Part shown: piece after piece, positions 53,825 to 61,199 of the stretch
Layout of the letters: every line of letters begins with the position of its first letter
Position numbering within the stretch: the first letter of the stretch is position 1
Assembly: GCF_001870465.1 (NCBI RefSeq)
Contig: NZ_MDGK01000052.1
Coordinates: 1-64,000 of the forward strand
DNA length: 64,000 nt
Direction: 5' to 3'
Source of the DNA: Pseudomonas extremorientalis
GTDB lineage: Bacteria; Pseudomonadota; Gammaproteobacteria; Pseudomonadales; Pseudomonadaceae
Notes under the pieces: generated by a model
Databases searched by the model: none
The model's input: the letters and a program-made list of their open reading frames with translations, nothing else
What the model was told of the DNA's origin: nothing
Position numbers and translations under genes: made by a program

Positions 53825-54306
53825 TGAGCACCCCCTGCGGTTTCCAGGGCGCGAGCCTTGGACATATGAGCGTTGTAACGGGAAAGGCGTGTAGCGAGGC
53901 TGGAGTTGGCGTGTAAAGCGGCGAGAGCCATTGCTCGATGAGCAGCGGCGCGAATTTTGGACGGATTAAGGGCGTGCATGTGGTGAGCTCCTACTTTCAG
54001 ACTGGAGCCGCCACCGTCCTTCCTACGGGATTGGGTGGCAGCTGTGCACGGGGTAGGAATACCGGGATAGTAGGCACCCGGCCAGGCCGAAGCCTGCCCG
54101 CACACAGCCGCCATAACACGTAACTGCGGACGAAAAAAAACGCCGGCAGTTGTGATCTGGGCGCTGATGCGCCTACTAATTCTCGGGTTCCTACGCCCGG
54201 TCGCTGAATTTGCAGCGACGCGAAGAGAGTAGCGTCCGTTTTTTGAAAGTGCAACTGTGCTGAATGCTTGCGGATTTTTTCGATGCAACATAAATTGCTT
54301 AGGCAT
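53821..54306 (-). CDS. Icd/ash-like ORF overlapping the c4 RNA, with an internal start
   Basis: 161 codons in one frame, with TTGAGG nine bases before the ATG at 54306. The middle (MAAVCGQASAWPG) is encoded by the c4 RNA itself, as in the Icd-like and ash-like frames of P1/P4-type phages. An internal ATG at 53979 has a better ribosome site (TAGGAG, eight bases upstream) and would give a 52-residue basic helical protein starting MHALNPSKIRAAAH. Either or both may be made. In related phages, frames over this RNA are linked to host cell-division inhibition; that is not shown here. Confidence 0.55.
   Translation of the reverse strand: MPKQFMLHRKNPQAFSTVALSKNGRYSLRVAANSATGRRNPRISRRISAQITTAGVFFRPQLRVMAAVCGQASAWPGAYYPGIPTPCTAATQSRRKDGGGSSLKVGAHHMHALNPSKIRAAAHRAMALAALHANSSLATRLSRYNAHMSKARALETAGGAQ
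54037..54112 (-). ncRNA. c4-type antisense RNA
   Basis: On the minus strand a 13-bp closing stem (GGCGGCTGTGTGC with GTGCACAGCTGCC) encloses two hairpins: CAGGC-TTCG-GCCTG and CCGGG-N10-CCCGG. Sequence and three-stem form agree with what I know of the c4 antisense RNA family of P1, P7 and P4, which is processed from the leader of the early operon and causes premature termination, giving immunity. Its position at the start of the replication operon is the expected one. Confidence 0.75.
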
Positions 54307-54353
54307 ATAGATTTACCTCAACGCCTCCGGTTGCCCCCGGGGGCGTTTTCATT

Positions 54354-54659
54354 TCAGGCATGGGCTTCCCAGCGCAAGGACAGAAGGGGTAGGAAGTTGG
54401 CTTCGAGGCAAGATCGTGCATCTTCGTAAGCATCGATTTGTTGGCCTTCGTCCGCGATCACGGCACGCGGGGCTTCGCTAGGAATGGAGAGCGCGCACCA
54501 AGTGCCGTCTGCCCATCGCATGACGACGACAACTCGATTCAGGCGTTTTTGTTGCGTTCTGTGACGCTCAAATCGTTGCATCCAGTGCGATGAGAAACCC
54601 ACTTTTCTGAGTACAGAAAAGGGCTGCAAGATCGCCTTGTTAGGGATGCGGTTCGTCAT
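54354..54659 (-). CDS. small protein of unknown function
   Basis: 101 residues from the ATG at 54659, overlapping the AlpA-like stop as ATGA. It is basic in the first half (HWMQRFERHRTQQKRLNRVV) with two tryptophans in VVMRWADGTWCALSIPSE. No family recognised. It is the second gene of the regulatory operon of the element. Confidence 0.6.
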   Translation of the reverse strand: MTNRIPNKAILQPFSVLRKVGFSSHWMQRFERHRTQQKRLNRVVVVMRWADGTWCALSIPSEAPRAVIADEGQQIDAYEDARSCLEANFLPLLSLRWEAHA

Positions 54660-54973
54660 GCCGCCACCCTGTCTCGAGCTGCGATTCGTGCACGCGTCCA
54701 ATCTAAAACTTCAGCCAGTACCCATGCGACGGGAGCGCTACGGGCGCTACTACCGCTTAGTTTTACTGGAAGTGGGAAGCCGCTATCCGCTTGCTGCATA
54801 AGTTTGTAAATCGTTGGACGTGCTAACCCGACTATGCCCATTACTTCCGGCATACGGATCAGAATCGCTGAAGGATCTGCAGCAGGATGACTGGTTCGCT
54901 TGGCGCTCAGATCGCTCGTTTCGTAAGAGCGGATTTCGGTGGGATTTGCGTACTTGCGGGTATGGTCTTTCAT
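54656..54973 (-). CDS. AlpA-like excisionase/activator
   Basis: 105 residues with an AlpA/MerR-like winged helix: ILIRMPEVMGIVGLARPTIYKLM is the usual opening of the domain, followed by the FPLPVKLSGSSARSAPVAWV wing and a C-terminal helix. AlpA proteins act as excisionases or activators of integrase in P4-like prophages. Upstream lie AT-rich repeats (TATCTATCTATA at about 55001-55012) that may hold its promoter. Confidence 0.85.
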   Translation of the reverse strand: MKDHTRKYANPTEIRSYETSDLSAKRTSHPAADPSAILIRMPEVMGIVGLARPTIYKLMQQADSGFPLPVKLSGSSARSAPVAWVLAEVLDWTRARIAARDRVAA

Positions 54974-55375
54974 GGATAACCCCTGGTTATGGATACAGGG
55001 GTATCTATCTATACATTTATCTAGACGAAGAAAACCACTTTTCCCCTAGACCGATCAATGTGTAGTCAATATGGGGGCAACGCAGGGTGAACGCGGCGGT
55101 TTAGTAATTGCGCAGCTAGCACTGGTCGATAAGGTGGCAGGCGTCAGCGACCTGTCCACGGCAGAGATCATAGAGCGGTTGCGCTGAGAGATATTTGAGC
55201 AGGCCGCTGCTTCGCGCCGAATGCAATACGGTTTGGCGATCAGTCATTGCCAAGTGTCTCAGGCGCGGTGTAACCGAAAGTCCCACGCCCTGCGATTGAA
55301 GGGCGGAGCCAGCGAAGGTCGCTTGGTAGGCTCGGGCGAAAAACGCCTGCCCGCAGCACCTGAGCGCTGACTTTT

Positions 55376-55500
55376 GCGTTACACGTTGGGGTAGCGTTAC
55401 ATCCGATGTACGCTATGTCGCTCAACTGTGTAACGGGCGTGAAAGCCAATGAATTCAGGCACTTGGCGAGTTGCGTTACACGAGTAACACGCGTTACACC
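55376..55500. repeat. right-end iteron cluster (crr-like)
   Basis: Six GTTACA-type units in 125 bases: GCGTTACAC at 55376 and 55473, GCGTTACAT at 55394, TGTGTAACG (inverted) at 55427, GAGTAACAC (inverted) at 55482 and GCGTTACACC at 55491-55500. Related to the GTGTTACA units of the left cluster. In P4 a second iteron region (crr) distant from ori is needed for replication. The rest of the 558-base interval 54974-55531 shows no supported gene. Confidence 0.6.
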
Positions 55501-55531
55501 GGATTTAGAGGGGGGGGCAGGATAAGTGCTC

Positions 55532-56773
55532 TCACACTGCCTTCCCAAATTGACCTTGCACTACATTCCCGGCCTCTAGGGAATCGAGATGATCGGCGTA
55601 CCACTGCATCATCTGTGTGCGTTGCTCAAGGTACTGAGCCTTGTTGTAAATCCCTCGAACACCTTGTGCCTTGTGGCTGAGTTGGGCCTCGATATGGTCA
55701 GCTGGATATCCGTGCTCGTTGAGGATCGTGCTGGCGATGTGGCGGAAGCCATGGCCGGTCTGGCGGCCCTCGTAACCAAGGCGTCTGAGTGCCATTAGGA
55801 ATACGGTATCGCTGCGGGGTTTAGTGCGGTCGCTCCTACCTGGAAACAGGAGTGGATAAGCGCCGGTTAGTTGCCGAAGCTCTAATAGTGCTTCCACTGC
55901 TTGAGTGCATAGTGGCACCAGGTGCTCACGACCTTTCTTGCGACCCTTGCGCTCGACTGGAACGGTCCACAGCTTTTTGTCGAAATCGAACTCTACCCAA
56001 TGTGCTTCTCGGAGTTCGCTGGGGCGTACAGCCATCAGGGTCAACAGCCTTAGGCCGAGCTGAACATCTTTGGCGTGGGGGTAGGAGCGTATCGCTCGAA
56101 GTAACCCCGGAAGTTCATCGGGGGAGACGTGGGCGTAATTCTCTGCCTTTCCCGAGGACAGAAATTTATGCACACCCTCCAATGGGTTGTTGACGGCTCT
56201 GCCGGTCACGCGAGCCAGGTCATAGATATCTTTGCAGTAAGCCCTCACACGGCTCATCTGTTCCAGAATCCCCTGACGCTCAAGTCCTCTCAATAGCTCC
56301 ATCCACTCCATCGACATGATAGAGGTGTAGGGACGTTTACCGACCGAGGGGAATACATGGCGTTCGAGTGCGCCAAGTATCCTCTTGGCCGTACCAGCGT
56401 CCCAGCCGCTCAGGCGAGACGTGTGCCACTCCCTTGCCAATGCTTCAAACGTGTCGTTGGCCGCATCGATCTCGGCGGCTTGGCGAGCTTTCTTGGAGGT
56501 GATCGGGTTCTTACCTTCCGATGCGTCGGAGCGTAGATCAGCCGCTTTCTGTCTAGCAAAAGCGCCACCCACTTCCGGGTATCCGCCAAGACCAAGCCAT
56601 GACCATTTGCCGTCCGGCTTCTTGTAGCGTAATTCCCAGGACTTTTGGCCGTTTGGCTTGACCCTGAAATACAGCCCTGGGCTGTCTAGTTCGCGGTATG
56701 CCCCGGCCTCAGGCTCCAGGCTGGAAAGTGTCGTGTCAGCGAGAGGGCGTCGCTTGATATCTGTGCGTTTCAT
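55532..56773 (-). CDS. int: P4-type tyrosine integrase
   Basis: 413 residues. Order: DUF4102-type arm-binding N terminus (LYFRVKPNGQKSW, residues 34-46), SAM-like core-binding domain (about 105-200), catalytic domain with Arg250 (LMAVRPSELREAHW), His341-x-x-Arg344 (GHGFRH), His367 (QLSHK) and nucleophile Tyr376 (GVRGIYNKAQY). All catalytic residues are present. It is transcribed away from the tRNA gene it targets, whose 3' end is 167 bases upstream of its start. Confidence 0.95.
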   Translation of the reverse strand: MKRTDIKRRPLADTTLSSLEPEAGAYRELDSPGLYFRVKPNGQKSWELRYKKPDGKWSWLGLGGYPEVGGAFARQKAADLRSDASEGKNPITSKKARQAAEIDAANDTFEALAREWHTSRLSGWDAGTAKRILGALERHVFPSVGKRPYTSIMSMEWMELLRGLERQGILEQMSRVRAYCKDIYDLARVTGRAVNNPLEGVHKFLSSGKAENYAHVSPDELPGLLRAIRSYPHAKDVQLGLRLLTLMAVRPSELREAHWVEFDFDKKLWTVPVERKGRKKGREHLVPLCTQAVEALLELRQLTGAYPLLFPGRSDRTKPRSDTVFLMALRRLGYEGRQTGHGFRHIASTILNEHGYPADHIEAQLSHKAQGVRGIYNKAQYLEQRTQMMQWYADHLDSLEAGNVVQGQFGKAV

Positions 56774-56805
56774 CCTTGTATGCCTTCAGTTCAATTATTT
56801 ATGAA

Positions 56806-56826
56806 GCATACACGTGGGCATACACG
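56806..56826. repeat. right pair of putative integrase arm sites
   Basis: GCATACACG occurs twice with three bases between (GCATACACG-TGG-GCATACACG), in the same orientation as the pair at 40143-40165. It lies between the int start and the tRNA end, where arm sites or autoregulatory sites of the integrase are expected. Confidence 0.6.
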
Positions 56827-56872
56827 GAGGGGAAGGATAGGGGTAGATAGAGGTGGACAGCCAGAAACAAGA

Positions 56873-56893
56873 AAGCCCGCACTAGGCGGGCTT
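56873..56893 (-). terminator. island-borne replacement terminator for tRNA-Met
   Basis: AAGCCCGC and GCGGGCTT pair around ACTAG; in the minus direction the hairpin is followed by TCTTGTTTC. It lies 47 bases past the tRNA 3' end, inside the element, and so can replace the terminator cut off by the insertion. Confidence 0.75.
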
Positions 56894-56934
56894 CTTGAGG
56901 TGATTCATAGACTGCTGTAGACATCTATGGATCG

Positions 56935-56967
56935 GTACTTGGTGGCTACACAGGGACTTGAACCCCG
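56935..56967. other. attR: tRNA-Met 3' end used for integration
   Basis: GTACTTGGTGG plus CTACACAG and the CTTGAAC of the T arm correspond to the sequence at 40064-40095. The tRNA gene remains whole because the island restores or keeps its 3' end. The exact crossover point within the common 11 bases cannot be told. Confidence 0.75.
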
Positions 56968-57016
56968 GACCCCAGCATTATGAATGCTATGCTCTAACCA
57001 ACTGAGCTATGTAGCC
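56940..57016 (-). tRNA. tRNA-Met (CAT), elongator type
   Basis: 77 bases. Acceptor GGCTACA pairs with TGTAGCC, followed by ACCA encoded in the gene. The anticodon stem TAGCA/TGCTG encloses the loop TTCATAA with anticodon CAT. The T arm has GGTTCAAGTCC. The perfectly paired first acceptor base pair argues for elongator rather than initiator tRNA. Confidence 0.95.
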
Positions 57017-57165
57017 AAGTGGCGCGCATTATTCGCGTAGAACGGCAACGCGTCAAGTATTTATTTTGAATTTTTATCTACGCTTTCAACTGTTTAAGCG
57101 AAATTGCCGGATCGGGCGACGAGTGGTTCGCGATTCACCCGTCTGCACAGCAAGAAAAGCCTGAT

Positions 57166-57198
57166 CGCGTTGGGCAGATATCCCTGCCGCCCAACGCG
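57166..57198 (-). terminator. hairpin after the hrpL-type sigma gene
   Basis: CGCGTTGGGC pairs with GCCCAACGCG around a 13-base loop, 12 bases past the stop of the sigma factor gene. In the minus direction it is followed by GATCAGGCTTTTCTT, so the T-run starts about eight bases after the stem. The spacer 57017-57165 shows nothing else I can name. Confidence 0.6.
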
Positions 57199-57209
57199 GG
57201 GGGCTGATA

Positions 57210-57761
57210 TTAAGGGAACTTCGCGTTGTGAGTGGCGCGTTTAAGCTGTTCACGCGCCCGGGAGAGGCGCGAGCGAACCGTGCCGATCGGAATGTCCAGT
57301 GCGTCGGCGGTGTCCTGATAGCTGCCGTCTGTTTCCAGTGAGGCGTACAGCGTCTTTCGCATCTCTATCGGCAGGTGGTCGATGGCGCTCAAGGTTTTCT
57401 CCAGGCGCCGATTGATTTCAAATTCCCAGTCCAAGTTATGGTTCTCTTCCTGTCCATGCCATAGCGATTCGTCGAATTCGCAATGCACGGGCTTGGCGTA
57501 CAGCCGCCTGAAGTGGTTGCGTATGAGGTTTTGCGCGATTCCGCACATCCAGGTGCTCAGCGTGGCGTTCCCGCTGAAACGCTCACGGTTGCGCCAGGCT
57601 TCCAGATACGTCAATTGCAGCAGATCGTCTGCATCTTCGGGGTTGAGTACGCGCTTGTGGATGAATCTGCGAAGTTTTTTTTGCTGGTCGTCTGTCAGGT
57701 GAAGCATGAATTGAGGCGAGCTGCCAACCAGGTGCGCTAAAGCATCAATAGGGATATTCAT
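57210..57761 (-). CDS. hrpL: HrpL-type ECF sigma factor of the T3SS
   Basis: 183 residues from the ATG at 57761, close to P. syringae HrpL (184). Region 2: RVLNPEDADDLLQLTYLEAW and TLSTWMCGIAQNLIRNHFRR; region 4: YASLETDGSYQDTADALDIP and GTVRSRLSRAREQLKR. It should direct RNA polymerase to hrp-box promoters such as the one at 57964. I place the start at 57761 because a sigma-54 promoter is centred about 60 bases upstream; longer readings would begin ahead of it. In P. fluorescens strains this gene is also called rspL. Divergent from the sctW operon. Confidence 0.9.
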   Translation of the reverse strand: MNIPIDALAHLVGSSPQFMLHLTDDQQKKLRRFIHKRVLNPEDADDLLQLTYLEAWRNRERFSGNATLSTWMCGIAQNLIRNHFRRLYAKPVHCEFDESLWHGQEENHNLDWEFEINRRLEKTLSAIDHLPIEMRKTLYASLETDGSYQDTADALDIPIGTVRSRLSRAREQLKRATHNAKFP

Positions 57762-57813
57762 GGATTTTTCCTTGGAGTAGACGCAGTCGAAAGGTGTCGA
57801 CGAAAACCCCATT

Positions 57814-57829
57814 TGCACTGGCTGTGCCA
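57814..57829 (-). promoter_or_regulatory. sigma-54 promoter of the hrpL gene
   Basis: Minus strand TGGCACAGCCAGTGCA matches the -24/-12 consensus TGGCACG-N4-TTGCA at 10 of the 12 specified positions, with GG and GC exactly 12 bases apart. Transcription should start near 57803, about 40 bases before the ATG. Known hrpL genes are driven by sigma-54 with the HrpR/HrpS activators; no such gene is in the window. Confidence 0.85.
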
Positions 57830-57963
57830 GGCGGAAAAATTTCATAATCTATTGATTTATATGGATAAATATTTTTTGTTGGCGCGCTTTTGTGCAAGTG
57901 CTTGCAGAAAGCGTTGAAGGCTTGTGCAAGTTTTTTCAAATGTGCAGTGGGCCATTTGTTGAT

Positions 57964-57992
57964 GGAACTGCTTTGGCTGCTTTTGCCACACA
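57964..57992 (+). promoter_or_regulatory. hrp box upstream of sctW
   Basis: GGAACT, 16 bases, CCACACA: it fits the HrpL-dependent promoter consensus GGAACC-N16-CCACNNA with one difference in the last base of the first half. It is 30 bases upstream of the sctW ATG and oriented towards it, so HrpL made from the divergent gene should drive this operon. Confidence 0.88.
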
Positions 57993-58022
57993 GGGAAATA
58001 CTCTTCCTGTTCAGGTCCAGTC

Positions 58023-59072
58023 ATGGTTGATTTCCCTTCCGAACTGCAAAAAATTCGCAACGAGGATCGGCAAAGTGTCAGTCATACCTCCACACCTACT
58101 GCAAGCCAGGTAGCCGATGACCTGGCTCTTCTGTTCAACGAGGAAGTGGGAGCCAGCAGCCGGGCACTGAATCGGCGGCAGCTCATCCTGCCTGTGGCTG
58201 CGGTTCAGTTGCTTAACCAGCTTTATGATCAATGGGGTCATCCCGCCAAGAAGACGTTGGCAATGGCCACATTGCAATTCAAGCAGCAGCTGCGAATGCT
58301 TGTCGGGGTTGAAAAGTTGCTGGGGCTTTGCGAGGGCGACCCCGCTCTCACCTTTATTGTGCTCAAGAATGTGGAAGCCCAGTCGGGCACCGAAGCAACC
58401 TTGGCACGCGATGCAATCATCAAGCTTGAGGCGCGTTTCAGAGGGGAGATCCAGGCAGGTCTGAATACTGCGGCTGCACTTCGGGCGGGATGTGCCGACC
58501 TGCAAGAGCGTCAGGCGCTGCGAATGCTCTATTACACCAACGTGGTTTCGCGCCAATCCCTGGTGAAGATCCTGCAGGCACTGCTGGATGTATACGGTGA
58601 CGAACGGTTTTCAAAAGGGCTCAAGGTGATGCAAAAAGCCTTGGCGGACGATATCGCGGCGAAGGTGTCATCATTGCCCTCGGCGCATTTGCGTACCTTG
58701 CTCCTGGGCCTGCAAAGCTGTTGGCAGTTGGGTGGAGTATTTGCCCTGTGCCAGGCATTGATCGAGCGTCTGAGGATAGAGCGCGTTACGTCGAAGCTGA
58801 TGCAGCGCTTGTTGGGCTACACCACTACAGGCATCGACTCCCAGGAATTTCAACGACTGTTGGAAGAACTGGAAGCGGGCAGCCAACTCAGCCGCACCTT
58901 GATAGCCCTCAATGCCATTTACGCGGTATTCAACAAGTTCCCTCTGGCGTTGTGGTTTGACAACCGGACACGTGAGGAGCTTCTGCACAACCTGTTGGTA
59001 AGAGCGGGGGAACTCACGAAAATGGAGCGTGAGTACCTGCAAGCCACGGCAACGCCGGAGACTCTTGCGTGA
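58023..59072 (+). CDS. sctW: SctW gatekeeper (HrpJ/YopN family)
   Basis: 349 residues of the YopN/HrpJ/InvE gatekeeper family, which controls the order of substrates leaving the type III secretion machine and interacts with SctV. It is predominantly helical, with an N-terminal region of about 50 disordered residues and the HrpJ-like domain at about 50-220. No membrane segment. First gene of the operon, directly behind an hrp box; the 3' end overlaps sctV by four bases (GTGA). In Pseudomonas nomenclature this is hrpJ (or rspJ). Confidence 0.88.
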   Translation: MVDFPSELQKIRNEDRQSVSHTSTPTASQVADDLALLFNEEVGASSRALNRRQLILPVAAVQLLNQLYDQWGHPAKKTLAMATLQFKQQLRMLVGVEKLLGLCEGDPALTFIVLKNVEAQSGTEATLARDAIIKLEARFRGEIQAGLNTAAALRAGCADLQERQALRMLYYTNVVSRQSLVKILQALLDVYGDERFSKGLKVMQKALADDIAAKVSSLPSAHLRTLLLGLQSCWQLGGVFALCQALIERLRIERVTSKLMQRLLGYTTTGIDSQEFQRLLEELEAGSQLSRTLIALNAIYAVFNKFPLALWFDNRTREELLHNLLVRAGELTKMEREYLQATATPETLA

Positions 59073-61162
59073 CTGCGCTGTCGGCCATCAACCGTTTTTT
59101 GCTGAAAGTCGCGCAGCGCGCCGAAGTGCTGGGCGCCGTGGTGGTGATGGCCATCGTGTTCATTTTCATCGTGCCGCTGCCCACCTGGCTGGTGGACATT
59201 CTGATCGCGCTCAACATCTGCATCTCGTGCCTGTTGATTGTGTTGGCGCTTTATCTGCCGGGCCCGCTGGCTTTTTCCTCTTTCCCGTCGATTCTGCTGT
59301 TGACCACCATGTTCCGCCTGGCGCTTTCGATTGCGACTACACGCCTGATCCTGCTGGAGCAGGACGCTGGCGACATCGTTGAGGCGTTTGGCAATTTTGT
59401 GGTCGGCGGCAACCTCGCCGTGGGGATGGTGATCTTCCTGATTCTGACGCTGGTGAACTTTCTGGTGATCACAAAGGGGTCCGAGCGTGTGGCCGAGGTG
59501 GCAGCGCGCTTCAGCCTGGACGCGATGCCTGGCAAGCAGATGTCCATTGACAGTGACCTGCGTGCCGGCTTGATCGACGGTGGGCAAGCACGGGACAAGC
59601 GCGAGCAATTGTCTCGCGAGAGCCAGTTATTCGGCGCTATGGACGGGGCCATGAAGTTCGTCAAGGGCGATGCTGTTGCGGGCCTGATCATTGTTGTGGT
59701 CAATCTGCTCGGTGGTTTTTCGACGGGTATGTTTCAGCACGGTTTGAGTGCGGCCGACTCCATGGCGCTGTATTCGGTACTGACCATCGGCGACGGTCTG
59801 ATTGCTCAGATTCCCGCCCTGCTGATCTCCTTGACGGCCGGCATGATCATCACCCGCGTAGCGCCGGACGGGCGCAAGGGCGTCAGTAATATGGGAGCCG
59901 AAATCGCCCGGCAAATGACCAGCGAGCCCAAGAGCTGGGTGATTGCTTCGGTGGGTATGCTCGCGTTCGCGGTGGTGCCGGGCATGCCCACCGGGGTGTT
60001 TATTCTTATCTCAATGATGACCGGCTCCTTGGGTTATTACCTTGTGCGCCAGCGTCAGCAGCAGGAGGCCCCATCGGCCGAACCGGGCACCGCGGCTCGC
60101 CCGGAAGATAACGGCGATGCAGACCTGCGCGGCTTTGATCCTTCCCGGCCTTACTTGCTTCAATTCAACCCGGCGCTGTATGGCACGCCACAGGTCATTG
60201 ACATCGTGCAGAGGGTGCGCAAGGCGCGAAATGCGCTAGTAGCCAACATCGGTTTGACATTACCCCCCTTCGAAGCGGAGTTCAGCGATTCACTGGCCCT
60301 CGACGAAATGCGTTTTTGCGTCCACGAAGTTCCGGTAATGAAGGCCACCTTCAGTGAACGAGTCGCCGTCGAGAGGGTGACGCTGGCCGAGCCTCCGGAA
60401 CATGCTGAGCTGGGCATGGTCGAGCGGGATGAACAGGACTGGCTGTGGTTCGCTCCGGATGATCCATTGCTGGACGACCCTGCGGTTGAACACTTCAGCG
60501 CCCAAAGCCTGATCATTGAGCGCATGACTAGCGCAATGATGCTCAGTGGGCCCCGATTTCTTGGGATCCAGGAGAGCAAGGCAATCCTTAGTTGGCTTGA
60601 ACAGAACCAGCCCGAACTGGTGCAGGAGCTGCAGCGAATCATGCCGCTATCGAGGTTTTCATCGGTGTTGCAGCGTCTGGCCAGCGAAGGCGTTCCGCTG
60701 CGTGCGGTGCGCTTGATTGTTGAGTCGCTGATCGAGTACGGCCAGCATGAACGTGAGCCGGAAGCGCTGGCCGACTATGCGCGCATCGCCCTTAAGGCGC
60801 AGATTTTCCACCAATACAGCGAACCTGACGGTCTGCATGCCTGGCTGCTGTCGCCCCAGACTGAAAACATCCTGCGTGAAGCACTGCGTCAGACTCAGAC
60901 CGGAGTGTTCTTTGCCCTCGACAACGACAGCAGCGCATCGCTGGTCAACCTGCTCAATCAGGCGTTCAGCCAGCGCTCCAAGACCAAGAGCGTGATGTTG
61001 GTGGCGCAGGACCTGCGCAGCCCTTTGCGCACTTTGTTGCTGGACGAATTCAACCACGTGCCGGTGCTGTCCTTTGCTGAGCTTGGAAGTACTTCCAAGG
61101 TCAGGGTACTGGGGCGCTTTGATCTTGGTCAGGAAGAGTTGATGCGTGGGGCAGTGGCATGA
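59069..61162 (+). CDS. sctV: SctV export gate protein (HrcV)
   Basis: 697 residues. About eight membrane helices lie in the first 330 residues (VLGAVVVMAIVFIFIVPLPTW, PSILLLTTMFRLALSIATTR and others), followed by a cytosolic domain that forms the nonameric export-gate ring. The RDKREQLSRESQLFGAMDGAMKFVKGDAVAG segment in pieces matches the conserved FHIPEP/FlhA/HrcV cytoplasmic loop. Length is normal for HrcV. GTG start overlapping sctW; sctD follows after 37 bases. Confidence 0.94.
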   Translation: MTALSAINRFLLKVAQRAEVLGAVVVMAIVFIFIVPLPTWLVDILIALNICISCLLIVLALYLPGPLAFSSFPSILLLTTMFRLALSIATTRLILLEQDAGDIVEAFGNFVVGGNLAVGMVIFLILTLVNFLVITKGSERVAEVAARFSLDAMPGKQMSIDSDLRAGLIDGGQARDKREQLSRESQLFGAMDGAMKFVKGDAVAGLIIVVVNLLGGFSTGMFQHGLSAADSMALYSVLTIGDGLIAQIPALLISLTAGMIITRVAPDGRKGVSNMGAEIARQMTSEPKSWVIASVGMLAFAVVPGMPTGVFILISMMTGSLGYYLVRQRQQQEAPSAEPGTAARPEDNGDADLRGFDPSRPYLLQFNPALYGTPQVIDIVQRVRKARNALVANIGLTLPPFEAEFSDSLALDEMRFCVHEVPVMKATFSERVAVERVTLAEPPEHAELGMVERDEQDWLWFAPDDPLLDDPAVEHFSAQSLIIERMTSAMMLSGPRFLGIQESKAILSWLEQNQPELVQELQRIMPLSRFSSVLQRLASEGVPLRAVRLIVESLIEYGQHEREPEALADYARIALKAQIFHQYSEPDGLHAWLLSPQTENILREALRQTQTGVFFALDNDSSASLVNLLNQAFSQRSKTKSVMLVAQDLRSPLRTLLLDEFNHVPVLSFAELGSTSKVRVLGRFDLGQEELMRGAVA

Positions 61163-61199
61163 GTCGGTCGTTGCAGTGCGCACGGGGAGAGGCGCGATA

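Larger units (their letters stand above)
40064..56950. mobile_element. P4-satellite-like integrated element in tRNA-Met
   Basis: A 16.9-kb element bounded by an imperfect direct repeat of the tRNA-Met 3' end (40064-40095 and 56935-56967). The P4-type integrase gene abuts the tRNA. Inside, on the minus strand: alpA-like activator, small ORF, c4-type antisense RNA, three small ORFs and a primase-helicase; on the plus strand one giant cargo gene. Iteron clusters near both ends suggest ori and crr as in phage P4. No capsid, tail, portal, terminase or conjugation genes are visible, so it would need a helper or is a decayed or defence-carrying island. Much of the cargo is more AT-rich than the chromosome (24 of 60 bases G or C at 45481-45540 by my count). 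Confidence 0.85.

Noticed and set aside
54320..54347. GC-rich hairpin as a terminator of the 54354 gene
   Set aside because: The stem is good but the T-run is on the plus-strand side, so it does not suit minus-strand transcripts; it may be part of the c4/early-operon leader.
55071..55187. A 38-codon plus-strand frame (MGATQGERGGLVIAQ...) between alpA and the right iterons
   Set aside because: Composition looks protein-like, and it may be the tail of a lost gene, but there is no ribosome site and nothing to confirm it.
40064..56950. A conjugative element or full prophage
   Set aside because: No relaxase, type IV secretion, capsid, tail, portal, terminase or lysis genes are visible; the gene set is that of a P4-like satellite.
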